From NCBI GenBank assembly GCA_036345935.2, contig JADWOT020000003.1, forward strand, positions 19,114,509-19,178,508: a stretch of 64,000 nucleotides of DNA, read 5' to 3'. The notes beneath the pieces are model-generated. The model searched no databases. It saw only the letters and a program-made list of their open reading frames with translations, and was not told the DNA's origin. Positions 37,101 to 52,100 of the stretch are shown here, piece by piece. The first letter of the stretch is position 1; each line of letters begins with the position of its first letter. Source of the stretch: Taenia hydatigena. Lineage: Eukaryota > Platyhelminthes > Cestoda > Cyclophyllidea > Taeniidae. The position numbers and the translations under genes are program-made.

Positions 37101-40100
37101 CCCGCGTTCATTTTAAGCGTTGGACACTGCGATGCCACACACACCTATTCATCAACTCGAAATATCAAAAATGAGAACCCTCAGGTGAAGACTTCTCTGC
37201 ATGAACTTTTGGTGCCAGTTCAATGTGTTGGTCAAGTGAAACTGAGCCGTGCTGGTTAGTTCACAAGCCCTGAATCGGTCGGTACATTTTCTTTCCTGCT
37301 GTTGTTAGCCACGAAGTCGAATTGTCGCCACACGCGGATGGAGCAGTCAGCCCCTACACACATGAGATCAGCCAGGTTGTCTCACACAAACAAGCACGAA
37401 TTTCACATTTATTGGCGTTTTCGATTAAAATAGGCATTACAAATGTTGGCTCACACCAAAATCACCAATTCGGCGTTCACAGTCATGCTAAGCAACAAGT
37501 TGAATGCCGATGAGAGAATTGCTTGAATGGATTGACAGAATGTTTTCAGATTCTTGGCATCTAAGTGACATCTTTGTTCATGCGCTATGCTCAATCATAT
37601 TAACTCTTATAATCGCCCATATGAGCCACACTCTGTGAAGTCTTTCAGTAAAATGACTTTGCATGCACTTTGCTCTACACCAGTGACAAGTGGGAGGCGT
37701 TTTTGCTTCTCCTTCTAGTTCCGGTAAAAGTTTTGCGTTCTTCATCACAAGCACACACTATTGCGCCATCGTCGACGACATTTAGGTGGGCGAAAGACCA
37801 CCACGCGACAACACTTTTACCTACTCCCCGTTTCAGTGCTAAGTACTGGAAGGGGGACTTTCGACTTTCTGACCTCTCTTGTCTTATTCGATGTGCAGAC
37901 AGCATATGTGACCCGGACCCTTGTAAAAGTAGTGAGAGGAGTAATGTCGCATCACGAAGTGTGGTTGATTACCAGAACTTGATCGCGCCTGTCTTAAGTG
38001 CCATTGCAAAAGCAAAATTGGCAGTGGCAACCGGTTCGACTGGTGCGAGCTACCACACCAAAATCAGGAGCAGAGACACGCACTACGAAACTGTGCACGA
38101 TAGCTAAGTTTCATTTACTCAAACCGAATTCAAAGCTGCGTGATGAGTCGAATGCCAAAGTGGTGCTAAAACAAAAGATTCAGATTGAGGTTATGTGCCT
38201 TTATGTTGTTGCATGCATACCTCATATATTTCCCAAGTAGAGGAAACAAATGGGCACTTATGTCCACTTTCACGTGTGCAGAACTGCGAGTCGGTTATAC
38301 GCGGCCTTGAGAGGGCGGTGAAAAGCGCGCAGGACATATTAGACTATCAGATTGACCCGACTCTGGCTGCGATGGAAAGATGCAAGTTCGTTCGATTCCC
38401 TGACCAGCCAGAGATGCACCTCTACGAGCTGCCCAGTGGACGAGGCAATCCAGCAATTCTCACCGCCGCCTCCCCCGCCCTCACCTCCGCCGCCACATCT
38501 GCTGGTGTCGCCTCGAGTGGTGCTTCTGTTGTTTCCGCTAGAGCCTCCGCCTCCGCCGCATTCTATCTGCAGAGTCGCCGAGAGCCGGGTGTGGGGTGGA
38601 GCTTGGGCGAGTTCATCCGCACCACCATAGAGCAGGCAAACAACGCCGCCGCATTGCTGCAGCAACTCTCGCAAATTGTCTTTGAGGCGGCAGAGGCCTA
38701 CGCCACCACGGCGTTGACCGATTTCGATGCGTTCGTAAAGTCATTTGGGGAACGTTATCACAAGGAAGGGACGGAGATTAGTTCCACTATTAATACTGGT
38801 GAGCTATGCACTTTAACGTACACCTTACCAACGTTGCAGATGCGTGATATCCCAACTGCCCACCTGAGTCCAACATCACAAATGCGTTTTGTCATCTCAT
38901 GTATGGGAAGAACAAAGCACACCATGAGTTTTGATTGACCTTTTAGATGAGGCTGCGGGAAGTCATTTGACCTCTCCCTCCACCGTCGAGGTCAAAGAAG
39001 ACGACAACGAAACTAGCTCCCACCAGGAAGCGAAGAAGATAATCATGCAAACCGCGAGCGCAGCTGACGAAATGATTCGTAATTTTGGTCAGCTAGCAGT
39101 AGAGGCAGTCATAAAATCGGTGCGAGGATCTCTGGATGACTTGTGGCGCATCTTTGGCAGCAGGGAGTGTCTTGGCCTCTTAAAGGACGTCGAAGTGGGT
39201 AGCAAAATACGAGCGAGTAAGTTGGCTACTCATACTCCCACAAGCATAATCCTTTCACAATAGGAGAATTTATGATTTTTTTGTGAGCAGGAAACCTCAA
39301 ACCGACAGCCACGGTACGATGTGAGGTGGTGCTACATGGAGACCATCTCAACTTAAGGCCTTCTCTCGAAGAAATCCAAAGTGGCTTGAAAAACGGCATA
39401 AAGGCAATCCTTTTGTCCACAAAGAACATCGGAAAGTGGTCAGAAGTTGGTAGAGCCAGAAATCCGCTATTGGATTGGATCACCGTAAGCACACTTCAAT
39501 TGTCCTTTCCTGAGGACTCCATGCTCACCATTGCATGCTGTCTTTTTCTAAGCAGAATAAGAAGAAGAAAGCAGGAGGTGGTCATGTGGAAACGGTGAAC
39601 GAGTTCACGTCGTTGACAGATGCGGGTGGCATTCGTGATCGCGGCTCGAGGAGTTCTCTTCGTTTCAGTGGCACCCAAGCATCTCCCACTTCCACTGTCA
39701 GTCCACGCACGCCTAGCGATCGGTCGCCTCTAAGGGTTGGAGTCATTTCATTACTCTACTATTAACCTCACTACTGAGCAATAAAAAGTGTCCCTTCATT
39801 TTAGGCCTCCTCACGCAGTATATACGGAGGTATGTGTCATTTAGTAAACAGAAAGCTCTAGCCAAATTTGGAAATCAACTTTTGTTTTCACATGCTCTCC
39901 TGCTCCATTACTGTACGAAATCGTTCCAGTGGGTAACTAGTGCCCAGAAAGTTTTGTCAGTAAGTTGAACCATTGTCCTTGGGTGGTCCACTTCAATTCG
40001 CTCCCTGGTGGTATCCAGCACGCACCAACTTCTCCAACTCACAAGCCTTTACTGACAGCTGTTTTGCGTTTACGGTTCCCACAGAAGCTGCATCGCCTGC

Positions 40101-43100
40101 GCGCTTCCTTCACATGAGACAGACACCCAGGATCGGATATTGTATTTGCGTAATGGCTGCATGGTTGACTAGTGGGGATAGGAATCGTCATGATGGCGAT
40201 CATTACCGACAGGCACTCTTAAGCCATTTCAATTCTGTACTACAGCGAAGGGCTCCATCAGCTTTGGGTGCTTGAGGGCGCCTATGGATGCTGACCACTG
40301 CCCGCAGTTTTGGGTTTTGAGCATTTTTTGCCTTTCGTAAGCCACTGTTTACCACCGCATGCTGCTCTGCATCTCCGTCGAGTAGAAGCGTTGCAGTAGG
40401 TGCAAAATTACGCTCGTTACTTGACTGGAACGATCCTCTCATGTGCACAGAAGTGAATTGCACTGAAATCATGCTAAACATGCTTTTCTTGTGTTAGGCC
40501 ATCTAAGTGCAATTCATGGCAGCTCAGTGCAGACAAATGAACAGAACGTGAACTGCTACAATGACGTGCGTCACGACAAAGAGATCTACAAAATGCAATC
40601 CCTTCTTCTTACCTGGACCAACTCGATGAAAAAGGTTAACTTCCTTCCGGGAGGTGTGTTAGGCTTTCAGTGCTACCCATGACAATCATTTGAAGGACCA
40701 GTACATGCATTTCAGCATTCAACAAAACCTAATTTTAACCATCAAACGTCGCCTGCAGTCACTTGATTGGCCAACCATCAGACCCTCAAAACAAGCTGTT
40801 CGTGTTTCTAGGTCAAATAGTGGAACTGGCGTCAGTTATGAGCCCCTTTCAGGACTTCCTCCACCTCTGGACCACTTCGCCTTTGGATCGTCTTCAGGAC
40901 TTTCTCAACGAGCACAGTGCGCCGACAATAGTGGAATTGGAGGAGGTCTGCGCAAAGCTCTATGAGGTGGAAAGAAGCTTGATGGATCTCTACGACATCT
41001 ACTACATTGGACCACTGGAGATTCACACGAGTGGCTTTAAGTATCTGGCGCTGCGTCGACTGAAGGAGCACCAGCAAGTATTTGTGGATCTCTGTGTGGA
41101 ACGCCTAATCCATCCAGTCTTTGCGGAAATGGCTCAAATTGAAGCAACAGATCGCATCATTTCAAAGCCTCCCAAGACCATTGCTGATATTGGCACTGTG
41201 ATGGAAGCAATTTCCAACTTTAGGGGCATTGAGATCGCGGTGGAAATGAAGATTATGATTGCTGAGGTATGGATAGCTAATTTATGCACTTAAGAATGTA
41301 TCCGATGGGCTGCTTTATAGTAGTTTGTCAATCCAGCTGATTAGTGGAAGGCATTGCAGATTACTGATATAGCGGTAGTCCCTCAGGAAGAGTGACGACA
41401 GCATTGTAAGTGATACGTTTATTGACGTATGTTATAGGTGAATGCAAGGGTGAGTGATGTGACATTGTGGTCTGTGTCCTTACTGACGCAAAACAAATTC
41501 TCTCCTTCTACTGTCTAGTGACTGCCTAGCATAAAGGCCAAAGGTCAAATTTCCCACGCCCCACATTTTGGGCTACAGCCCCAACTGCTACTGATTATTA
41601 TGAGCTGATGACCCTTTTTGTGCCAATTAAGCCTACTGCAGAGCTGACACTTGTGCATTTAAATGTCAAGGAAGCACAGCAAATGCTGAGCAAGTATCAG
41701 GCACCACTGTCGATGGAGATAGTGGATCGCATTGAAGCAGTGCGATGGATCTTCTACCGAGTCAAGGATCGCATGGGCAAGGCGATGGACGAGTTGCTGA
41801 CCGTACAGAGCACGTACCAGGAGGGTCTGCGCCAGACAGCCATCATACTAAAGGACGAAATCGACGATTTCATTGAAGCCTTCCACCTGGTGAACAGCAC
41901 CTTTCTCTACCCACATCTTGCATCGAATCCATCTCTCAGTACCGGAAAAGGCACTTTAGTTTAAGGTTATATTTATTAAAGGTTGGCAGAAGGACAAGCA
42001 GTAATGGTTAGAACTACAGTTTTGAGTATCTTGAGAAAGGTATCCATTTTGGGTTGGAAGCAATAATTAGCTATTTCCCAACAAAAGCACTCTTTGGAAC
42101 CCTTGCTTAATCGAGAACGCCAATTCTAAGATCAACATACTCGGCTTGAAACAGCTACCATAGTGGAAAAAGCCTGACTTGATGTCCGTAAGTAAGACAC
42201 TGAAGGGTGATGCCTTGATCCCCGTTGGTCAACATTCCTGCCTGCATCATAATTACTCCTCCTCCTTCCCATGCATAGAAAGGACCTCGGGAGCCAAACA
42301 TCTCTCAGACTGAGGCGATGGACCGTCAAATGATCTTTCGCAACAACTATGAGCGATTGATGATGAAGGCGGAGGAGGTACTGCGGGGACAGCGCCTCTT
42401 TGGTCTGCCGGAGATGAGTCTGACCAACCTCCGGGCGGTGGGAAAGCAGATGGAGATGCTACAGCGCCTCTACAGCCTCTACAGCAATGTGCACAGTGTA
42501 GTTAATGAGTTTCGTGAGACACCTTGGAAGGAGGTCAACTTTCTGGAGATTGAACATGCACTTCTTACCTTGCAGACTAGGCAAGCCTGTCTTTGCACCC
42601 ATTCCTGCCACCTCATTGTGTTTGTTCATGACGCGCCCAACTAAGTATGCTTAAGTATGTATTGGCAACCAAGAGTTGAGAGACGACCGTTTTCAGATTC
42701 ACAGTTTAGGTGGGGAAGCTCTACATTGAGTTTTACACCCCCAGGTGTCGCAAGCTGCCATCAGTGCTTAAGACTTCAACTCTGTACTCCGACTTGGAGA
42801 CCAAGCTCTCGAATTTGGTCGGCAAAATGCCAATACTGCAGATGTTTCGCAACCCTGCTATGAAGTCGCGCCACTGGGCAGTGATTAGTCAGATTACGGG
42901 CCATGCAAACATCGACCCAGAGGTGGAGAGTATGCTGCCCACCAAGGTCATCATTGACTTGCCTATCGGACCCGAAGATGGCGCTACGCGTGAAGCCGTG
43001 GAGGACGTCTGCGTGGGTGCTACACGGGAAAAGGAGATCGAAGTGAAACTGCAACGTGTTGCACAGGATTGGGAGGAGCAGGAGTTCGTTCTGAGCCCCT

Positions 43101-46100
43101 TCAAGAACCGAGGTGAGCTTCTGCTCAAGGGCAGTCGAATTGCGGAGATCCAGAGCCTCCTGGAGGACTCCCTCATGACACTCACATCACTCTCCAACAG
43201 CAGGCAAGTTATGCCCTGCTATTAAAGTCTTTTGTTGGTAAGCAGTTGCATTACAACTAGGCATAAGTGCGACACATTTTTCAGTCAATTTTACCATTTA
43301 GAAGCTCTAAACTACCCAGGATGTGGTGTTTGTGGCCTTACATTTGAAGACAGTGCACTTTCTAAACACTTCTGGCATGACAAGGATGCTATTGCTGCAG
43401 GTTCAACAAGCCTTTCAAGAATAGTATCGCCAAGTGGGTGAACAACCTAACAACAGTGAACGAGGTGTTGGACTACTGGGTGAAGGTGCAGTCCCTGTGG
43501 GTCTATCTCGAAGCCGTGTTCGTGGGTGGAGACATCGGAAGACAGCTGCCACAGGAGGCGCGACGGTTCTTGTCGGTGGACAAATCATGGGTCAAGATCA
43601 TTGACCGAGCCCGCGAGACTCCCTCGGTGGTTGTCTGCTGCACTTCTGATGCCACTTTACTCGAACTGCTTCCGCGAATGCTCGAGCAATTAGAAATTTG
43701 TCAGCGCTCACTGTCGGGCTATTTGGAGAGCAAGAGGCTTCTATTTCCACGCTTCTTCTTTGTCTCTGACCCTGTACTGTTGGAGATTCTTGGTCAGGCC
43801 TCCACGCCGGAGGCTGTTCAGCCTCACCTACTTACAATTTTTGACAGTATTCACCATCTGCAATTCGATAAGGAGAGCTCGTGGGTTTCGGCAGCATACT
43901 CGGTCTCCAACGAGGAACTGGCTGTAGGTTTGTTTGGTGAAAATGCCTTTCCACTTTTATCCATCATCGACGTTGAATGCAGTCTTTGTCTTGTGTCTGC
44001 ACTAAGTAAGGCTGAAATGACTAAGGCCAACAGAGCTTCCACTCACACTAACAAAAGTGATCGTCAGACAATACCATCCATCGCACTATTATACGTCGCT
44101 TTTTAACTACAGTTGAATCCACAACTACGTTGTGAAGGCGCTGTGGAAATGTGGCTGATGCGACTTCTCATGACAGTGAAGTACTGCCTCCTCGATCGCA
44201 TCCGCATGACTCACATTCGCCTAATGGATGCAGAGATCAACCTCCAACAATTCTTCGATGAACAGATCTGTCAGTTAGCCATCCTCGCCATCCAGATGGT
44301 GTGGACCCATGATGCCACTATGGCGCTGAATGACTCAAGGGAGAGTTCAAAAATGGTGGCGGATATTAGTCAGAAGTTCACAACTCTCCTGGAGATGCTC
44401 ATCAGCAGAACTACTGCAAATTTGAGTCCTCGAGAACGGACGAAATATGAGACGCTTATCACTATACATCTCCATCAGAAGGACGTGTTTGACGACATTG
44501 TAGGTCCTACCACAGAAACTCCTTCTCAGTGGTACTACTAAATAGCATATTTCGAAATTAATTGAATTCCATGACGTTTCCCACAAGTTTACTTCCTTGC
44601 CCAACTTGGACTTCTGACCAGATCTCGTTTCTTCCCTTTACTAAATCACAACTTCCACTGTTCATTATTAACAAAAGATTTAGCCTAGGAATCACCGAGG
44701 ACTGGAAACGTGCGTATTCAGAGGTGCAATTCAGCAAATAAATACCCATAAGCCAGACAATAATGTCAGCTGTGCTGGTCTCTTTAAATATTCGAGGACA
44801 TCTCGGTTGGCTTGATAGCCCTCGTGCTTGCATTGTCTGTTAATGCAACCATTCTCGCTCGATTGTGCTCTGTTCACCATCACCACAAACAAATTAATTT
44901 TCCCCGCGATTTCTTCACACCACAGAAAATGTGTGTTGCTTGGACGTGATGAATTAGGGGTTTGACAAGCTACATGTTCACGGGATTGGTTGCCATGATC
45001 TTGAGGCCGCCACCGTCAGGATTGTCGTCACCTACTACCCCGTTTGAAAGATTGCACGATTCAGACGCCTTACCGTTGAGAAGCTGAGCCTTCCACCACC
45101 GAAGTAGTGTGCTTCAGGTCTTTTGTAAGTCCAAGGAGACATCCGCGTGTTCGAGTTGTGAACTCATGGTTCTTGTTTGCAAATCACATGCTGGCCCGGA
45201 TGTCAGCACTTAAGCATGCTATTAGCTGCTAAACATAGTTGTCGCTTACTACTGCATGACTGCACCATCATCCCCATTTCATTAGTACTAGTAAAGTAGC
45301 AAGTCTCGCCTTGACTTAGGCACTCCCCCAATCTTCTCCGTGAATAATCTACTTGCTCTACCGGTTAAATTACGACACCAGAGACATTTTGAGTGGAATC
45401 GCGTCTTACATTTCCACCTCCTAGATACAACAGGGCATTCACTGCCAGGACGATTTCGATTGGCTCAAGCAGACGCGAGTCTACTTCGTGGAGGAGAACA
45501 CCATGTGTGTCGTTTCCATTACCAATGTGAACTTTGAGTACCAATATGAGTTTCTCGGCTGCACGGAGCGTCTGGTGATCACACCGCTCACCGATCGCTG
45601 TTACATCACTCTTGCACAGGCGCTCAACATGTGCTACGGTGGGGCACCAGCTGGTCCAGCAGGAACAGGCAAGACCGAGACTGTGAAGGTGCACTTTCAT
45701 TCATTCATTCATCCATTTCATCTAAGACTACGCAAGTGGTTAGAACAATCTTAGTAGGTGGAAACGACTGCTTGATGAAGGGCATCACGAAAAGCTCCTG
45801 TTATGTCTGTTCACCACTAGAAGGGCATGCAAGATGTGAGGTTCTTCAAGTGCATTTTTATGACCGCAAATGCATTTGTGCTAGAGCTCTGAATGCAACA
45901 AGGCTGGAGTCTAAAGACAAGCCGAAATGATTCGATTATGAATGTGCTTGATAGCTTTAGCTACAAAGGTGTAAGCATGTTCCTCGCTTCCTCCTGTCTT
46001 CTGTAATAAACACCTGCCGTAGCTGAAGTTTATGTCTTTAGTCGGATTGCACGTTTTGGTGGTAGTTCAATGGGTTATTTGTGATGCTGTGTGCATTCCA

Positions 46101-49100
46101 TTCCCAACTCACCTGTTTGGCGCAGGACATGGGCCGATGTCTGGGTCAATACGTGGTGGTTTTCAACTGCTCTGATCAAATGGACTTTCGTGGTCTGGGA
46201 CGCATTTTTAAGGGACTTGCTCAATCTGGTGCTTGGGGCTGCTTTGACGAGTTCAACCGCATTGAGCTTCCCGTCCTCTCGGTGGCTGCTCAACAGATTG
46301 CCATCGTGCTCTTTGCCAAACGCGATCAGAAGAGTGACTTTGTCTTTTCCGACGGCGATGTGATCACGCTCAATCCGGAATTCGGTATCTTCATCACTAT
46401 GGTGAGTTAATGCTCGCATTCAACCAAATGCTAGTACATGAGGCCTTTCGCTGCCGACAGTTAGCGAGATGCCGAAATTATAATGCATTTCTTGTCAAGA
46501 ACCCCGGCTACGCAGGTCGACAGGAGCTGCCAGAGAATTTGAAGATGAACTTCCGCACAGTGGCGATGATGGTGCCAGATCGACTCATCATCATTCGCGT
46601 TCGGATGGCCTCGTGCGGAATCATTGATAACCTCACTCTGGCCAAAAAGTTCTTCTTCCTCTATAATCTTTGCGAGGAACAGCTCAGCAATCAGGTATCT
46701 TCCTATTCACCTCTGAGTCAGCAACAGGTCAAGATAATCATTTTGACAGACCCAGAGTTTACCTTCATGAGGTCACAGCCATGCAGCCCTTCACAAAGTA
46801 GGCAGCAAGCATTTTAAGTGGAAGAGAACATCCCAACTCCTTCGTGTGTCTTGCTAAGGTCCACTACGACTTTGGACTGCGGAACATCCTTTCAGTTCTG
46901 CGAACTCTCGGTGCAGTTCGGCGAAGCAATCCAGAGGAAGGAGAGAATAAGATCGTCATGAGGGTACTGAGAGATATGAATCTGTCAAAGTTGGTGGATC
47001 AGGACGAGCCTCTCTTTCTCTCCATTCTACGGGACCTCTTCCCTGGTGTAAATCTCGGACGCAATCGCAATGATCCAGGAATTAGCGAGTCTTTGGAACA
47101 CAACGCGAAGGAAATGCAACTCATTGCTCATAGGCCTTGGATTCTCAAGGTGTTGCAGGTAGCTCATAAGCACCGCCAAATTTTGTTTAAAACGACTATG
47201 ACGAGAGATTATGATCTGGGAAACAACGAAGCGTAGATAGGTAAGAGGCGTCGCATGCACGATAAGGCTCGGATAATTTAAAGGGTTTCAAATGAAACCA
47301 AATTTGCTTCGCTTTAAGAATGCTGCTCCACTTAGTGTCCAAAAACAGAAATAAAGGATTTCCTTGCTAAAATCCTGACAAGTGCACAGTAAGACGCCAA
47401 CTTGTTGCCACTTATGATTTTAAATGGGTCTTGAAAGCGGTCAAATGCACACTGCTGTTTTTTGTGGAGGAGATGAGAATGCCATAGAAAACGTTCAGCG
47501 CTGACATCCATCCTTGTCTGACGGAGCACATGCCCGTCGAGAATGCTGTTTTCATGACAACGGTTTGCCTGCTTCACCCTACGCACGAATGCACAAGGAG
47601 GCGATGGTGTCTCATGCGAATGCAGGAGAGTTTGCCTTGGAAAAGCCGAGTGATGCCGAAAGTGCTGTTTTCTTTCTTGCAAAAGTGCCCAAAGAAGATT
47701 GCCTGTCCCTCTTTTATTCCACTTATCAAATGGGAAATTTTATGGGCGATGTGAACTGTTACATTGTAGGTGGTGAGGGTTTCGAATCTTCACCGCGTAG
47801 TGCAAATTAATCTGGTGGTGATGGGAAGTCCATTGTTGCATGAACAGAACTCTTTGGTAGCCATTGCCTTTCAAAGCACATTTGGTGAATCCTTGCAATT
47901 CCAATTGACACGTTTCCGCTCCTCTTGCAATCATTCAACTTTTCCTCATGTGAACTGCTCACTTTTGTTGTTCATAATTTTAACAGTGAGGTAAGGGTCC
48001 CCTGACAATTTGTGGCACTTATTTAACAAGAGTTTGAAGCGTTTCCTTCCATCAAAATATTTCAAATGCACACTCCGGTAACACGAGTAGTGGATTTAAA
48101 TAAGATGTCTTGCTGAATTTTCCTTCCATTATTAAAGCAAGATGAATGGTATTTTTATGCCTCTGCTTGAAATTAAAAGGACAATCATGACGATGAACAA
48201 GCCCAACCCAGTGATCCACTACTGATCTTAACGGTTCCAGAGTAGCGTAGAGACAAGTTATGATCAGCGACCTGATACGTTTGAGTGGCATAAGGTTTGA
48301 CGCTCCTCACACAATTGGCATTGGTCTCTGCCAGTAGGCAAAGTAGCATTTGAAAGCGCAAATCTACCCAAGTCATTTGTGAAGTGAGGATGTAATGCAT
48401 CTTTCGAGTTGGCTACCACTCACTTCAACGATTTCGCCGTCGATGGTGTTTCCAGCTTTACGAAACACAGAAGGTGCGTCATGGATTGATGATTTTGGGT
48501 CCCTCCGGCTCGGGCAAGACGAAGTGCGTGGAGGTGTTGCTGAAGACCCTCTCCGAGGTGGACGAGGTGAGACGCGAGGTCCGTATGAATCCCAAAGCCA
48601 TCACGGCCTCGCAAATGTTCGGCCGCTTGGACGTTGCAACTAATGACTGGACCGACGGCATCTTCTCCACGTTGTGGCGACGGACCACACGAATGAAGCC
48701 AAGGGAACACTGCTGGCTCGTGCTTGATGGGCCTGTGGATGCGATTTGGATTGAAAATCTCAACTCTGTGCTGGATGACAACATGACTCTCACCCTCGCC
48801 AATGGAGATCGCATTCCGATGGCACCTAGGTGTAAAATTCTATTCGAGGTGGACAATGTGGACAACGCGTCGCCTGCCACCATTTCACGCAATGGAATGG
48901 TCTACTTCAGCTCGTCTACTATAAACTGGGAACCACTAATCAAGGTAGGCAGACGGACGATATGTCACGCGCTCCCCATAGCAAACCAGCATGACATTGA
49001 GCTTAAATGGAATCAAACGAGGTCATGCCTCCTCCTCCTCCTCCTCCTCCTCCTCCTCCTCCTGCGTGTTTTTGTAGGCCTGGATCAACTCACGCCCCAA

Positions 49101-52100
49101 ATCCCAGCGGACAAGGCTCACAGAACTGGCTACCACTATTCTCCCACCAATGATCAAATTCGTCACACGCGAAGTTCATGCCAATATGCCCTTTCTGGAG
49201 GCGTTTTACGTGACCCAATGTTGCACCGTCTTTGAAGCTACCTCCAGCCCCGAGGTCTCGGAGCCCATGCTCGTGGAAATGTACTTTCTCTTCGCTCTCA
49301 CGTGGTCGTTCGGTGCCCTCTTGGAAAGATCTGATCGAGCCAAATTCGACGATTACTTGCGCAACACCGAGGTATTTGGAAAATTACTCATGCCACCTCC
49401 AACGATCCGAGGCAAAGCAGTTACCATCTTCGACTACAAGGTCGATCATCACCAAGGTGAGTGTACCTCGAGTGGTGTGCAATAGGGTTCAGGTGGTATT
49501 ACTGTCACTTTTATATGCTCGTGCTATGTGTCACGCTATTACAGCACCTCTCCATATTTCGTCTAAGGTGAGAATGGCAACCTGTTTTAGGACGGTGGGA
49601 CTACTGGGGATTGTCAGTGCCGAGTTACGACTATCCCAAGCGGGGATACGTGGAGTTCGAGCGAGTCCTAGTACCGAATCAGGATAATGTGATTACCGAA
49701 TTCTTGCTTCAAAGTGTTTGCAAGACTGGTCGTTCTGTCCTACTCTTCGGTGAATCGGGCACAGCTAAGACGGCCATCATCAACAAGTACATGCAGTCCT
49801 TTAACGAAGATACTGACATTGCCAGGAACTGCAACTTCTCGTCTGCCACCACCCCCTTCTCCTTTCAGGTTAGAGCACAAACGTGGCCATGAAACGTCCA
49901 ACTCGCACATTTCCATCTATGCATGCATCTGTGGAATCTCAAATATCGCTGAGGCAAGTCTAATCATTGCTGCGCATTATCTGCTTTAGACCTGCATGGA
50001 GGCCTTTGTGGACAAGCGCGTGGGCTTCACTTTCGGTCCTCCACTGGGCAAAAAGCTAACCATATTCATCGACGACATCAGCATGCCCGTCGTTAACGAA
50101 TGGGGTGATCAGGTGGCCAACGAGATCGTGCGCCAGATCATGGAGTGTGGCGGCTTCTACAGCCTCCGCAAACCCGGTGAATTCATCACCATTGTAGATG
50201 TACAGGTTAGGTCGATTCGCCTCTTTTATCCTTCATCTTTGCCAGAAGTCTGTATGATTTCCTTTGTATTTTAAGAATCATAATCATTTGTGAGGGTAGA
50301 GCGATGCAGGCTGAAATGTCCACACTTCATCATTGACCACTTGGATGCTAATCGTTGGCAGTGATGTGGCTCTGCTTCTCGAAACATGGGATTCCAATTA
50401 CCTGTTCATAGTGGATGACTTTGATATACCCACGGAGAACTCCATTTTCCCCACTCGTCTGCCATGCAAGAACCAAAGCACACACCTTTCTAACTCATTT
50501 AACCTCTGTTTGATTTGGATAAATGTAGCATTTTTGTGTCAAAGCTACGCAATTTATTGCAGCAAGGCTATAAACACGAAAATGCTGTTACTATCGTGAC
50601 TTTCTTCTCCGTACCCAAGTTCACAGCCGCAATGGTAACTCCCGGTGGTGGCCGAAACGACATTCCTACGCGTCTGAAACGGCAATTTTGCATGTTCAAC
50701 TGCAGTCTACCCGGTGATGCTTCAATCGACACCATCTTCACCACAATCGCAGTGGGACACTTCTCCATGGACCGTGGTTTCACCAGGGAAATTCAAGAGC
50801 TCGCTATCACCCTCGTCCCACTAACACGACGCATTTGGGCGTCCGTCAAAGCTAAAATGCTCCCAACACCACGCAACTTCCATTACGTCTTCAATCTGCG
50901 CGACCTCAGTCGCATCTGGAGGGGCATCACCTTCGCCACAAGCGAAGTGCGCCTGTCTGCGCATCAGTTGGTTTGGTAGATAAATACAAATTGTACGTCT
51001 TTTTGTGCTTTTCTTGAGCAGATATACCAAACTCGCGAATACTTGATCCTCTTGTGGAAGAACGAGCTCACGCGTGTGCTGTCGGATAAACTGACCAGTC
51101 AGGAGGACAAATCGTGGTTCGCTGACAACCTACAGCAGCAGACAACCAGTTTTTTTGGAGAGGCTATGAACTCCGTGCTGAGCCAAAAGGTCTCCTTCTG
51201 CGACTTCATCCGGTAGGTCCTGAAGCCTTCATATGAGCTCTAATTTGAAGCCAAGTAATTGGAGACGACCTTAACACTCCATCCGAATGCTGGCTCCCCA
51301 GCCCTGTCTATGTTGGGACTGTCTGTAATACATTAGTCGTTCATCGTGCCGTGTTCTTGACTAGAATGTCGTGTGTATCAAAGACACGCACATGACTGCC
51401 ACAACTAATGGAAGCACACCTTGAGGCACCATGGTTAATAATTCCATTATTCCACTTCCCCATTGTTCTGAAGAAAGTTGGATCCCCTGATTTAAGAACG
51501 AGGATGGTTCACTTGCTGGCATTTCAAATCACTGCCTTGACTTCCCTTTGGCGGTGCGTCCGCATGCAAAGAGTCCCGAGAGAAAGCAAGCAGCTGAGCA
51601 TCTGAGATTTAGATTTCCCACAAATTTTTGTTGAATAAATATCATACTCAGGTTAAAACCATGCCGCAATCAGAAGAGTTTAATTGTGCAAAACAATCCG
51701 TCAGTGTAATACGTATTATTATGGAAGAGCACACACAGCGCATCTATCCGCACATTGGGTATCACGAGCCCACCACGATGACTGCACCTTGGGCACATTT
51801 CTTCGTATGATGCACATTTATCATCACCTCTTATTCACCAACTCCATTCGTTCTCATAAATAAGTCGAGCATTTGTAAGTAACGCTTTTCATCTTTCCAT
51901 ATATCGTCTGTAATTCTGCAACATCTCATGATCTTACTTTCAACATTACAATAATGCATTTAAGCAGGCAAGGGTTGGGTGGCAACAGGAGTGACCCGAA
52001 GACCGCGCCACTCAGCGGAAGCACACCGCCGCATCCTTAAGTGCCCGCATAGCCAAAAAGAAGAATTGACGGAATTATAAATGTGTCATCTGCCTCTACT

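Noticed and set aside
37670..38107. 145-codon open frame in dynein intron 12
   Set aside because: No domain was recognised, an overlapping minus-strand frame is equally open, and exons 12 and 13 join without a gap.
47514..47810. 98-codon open frame in dynein intron 28
   Set aside because: Exons on both sides join directly across AAA1/AAA2 with the family's spacing, so no exon is missing here.
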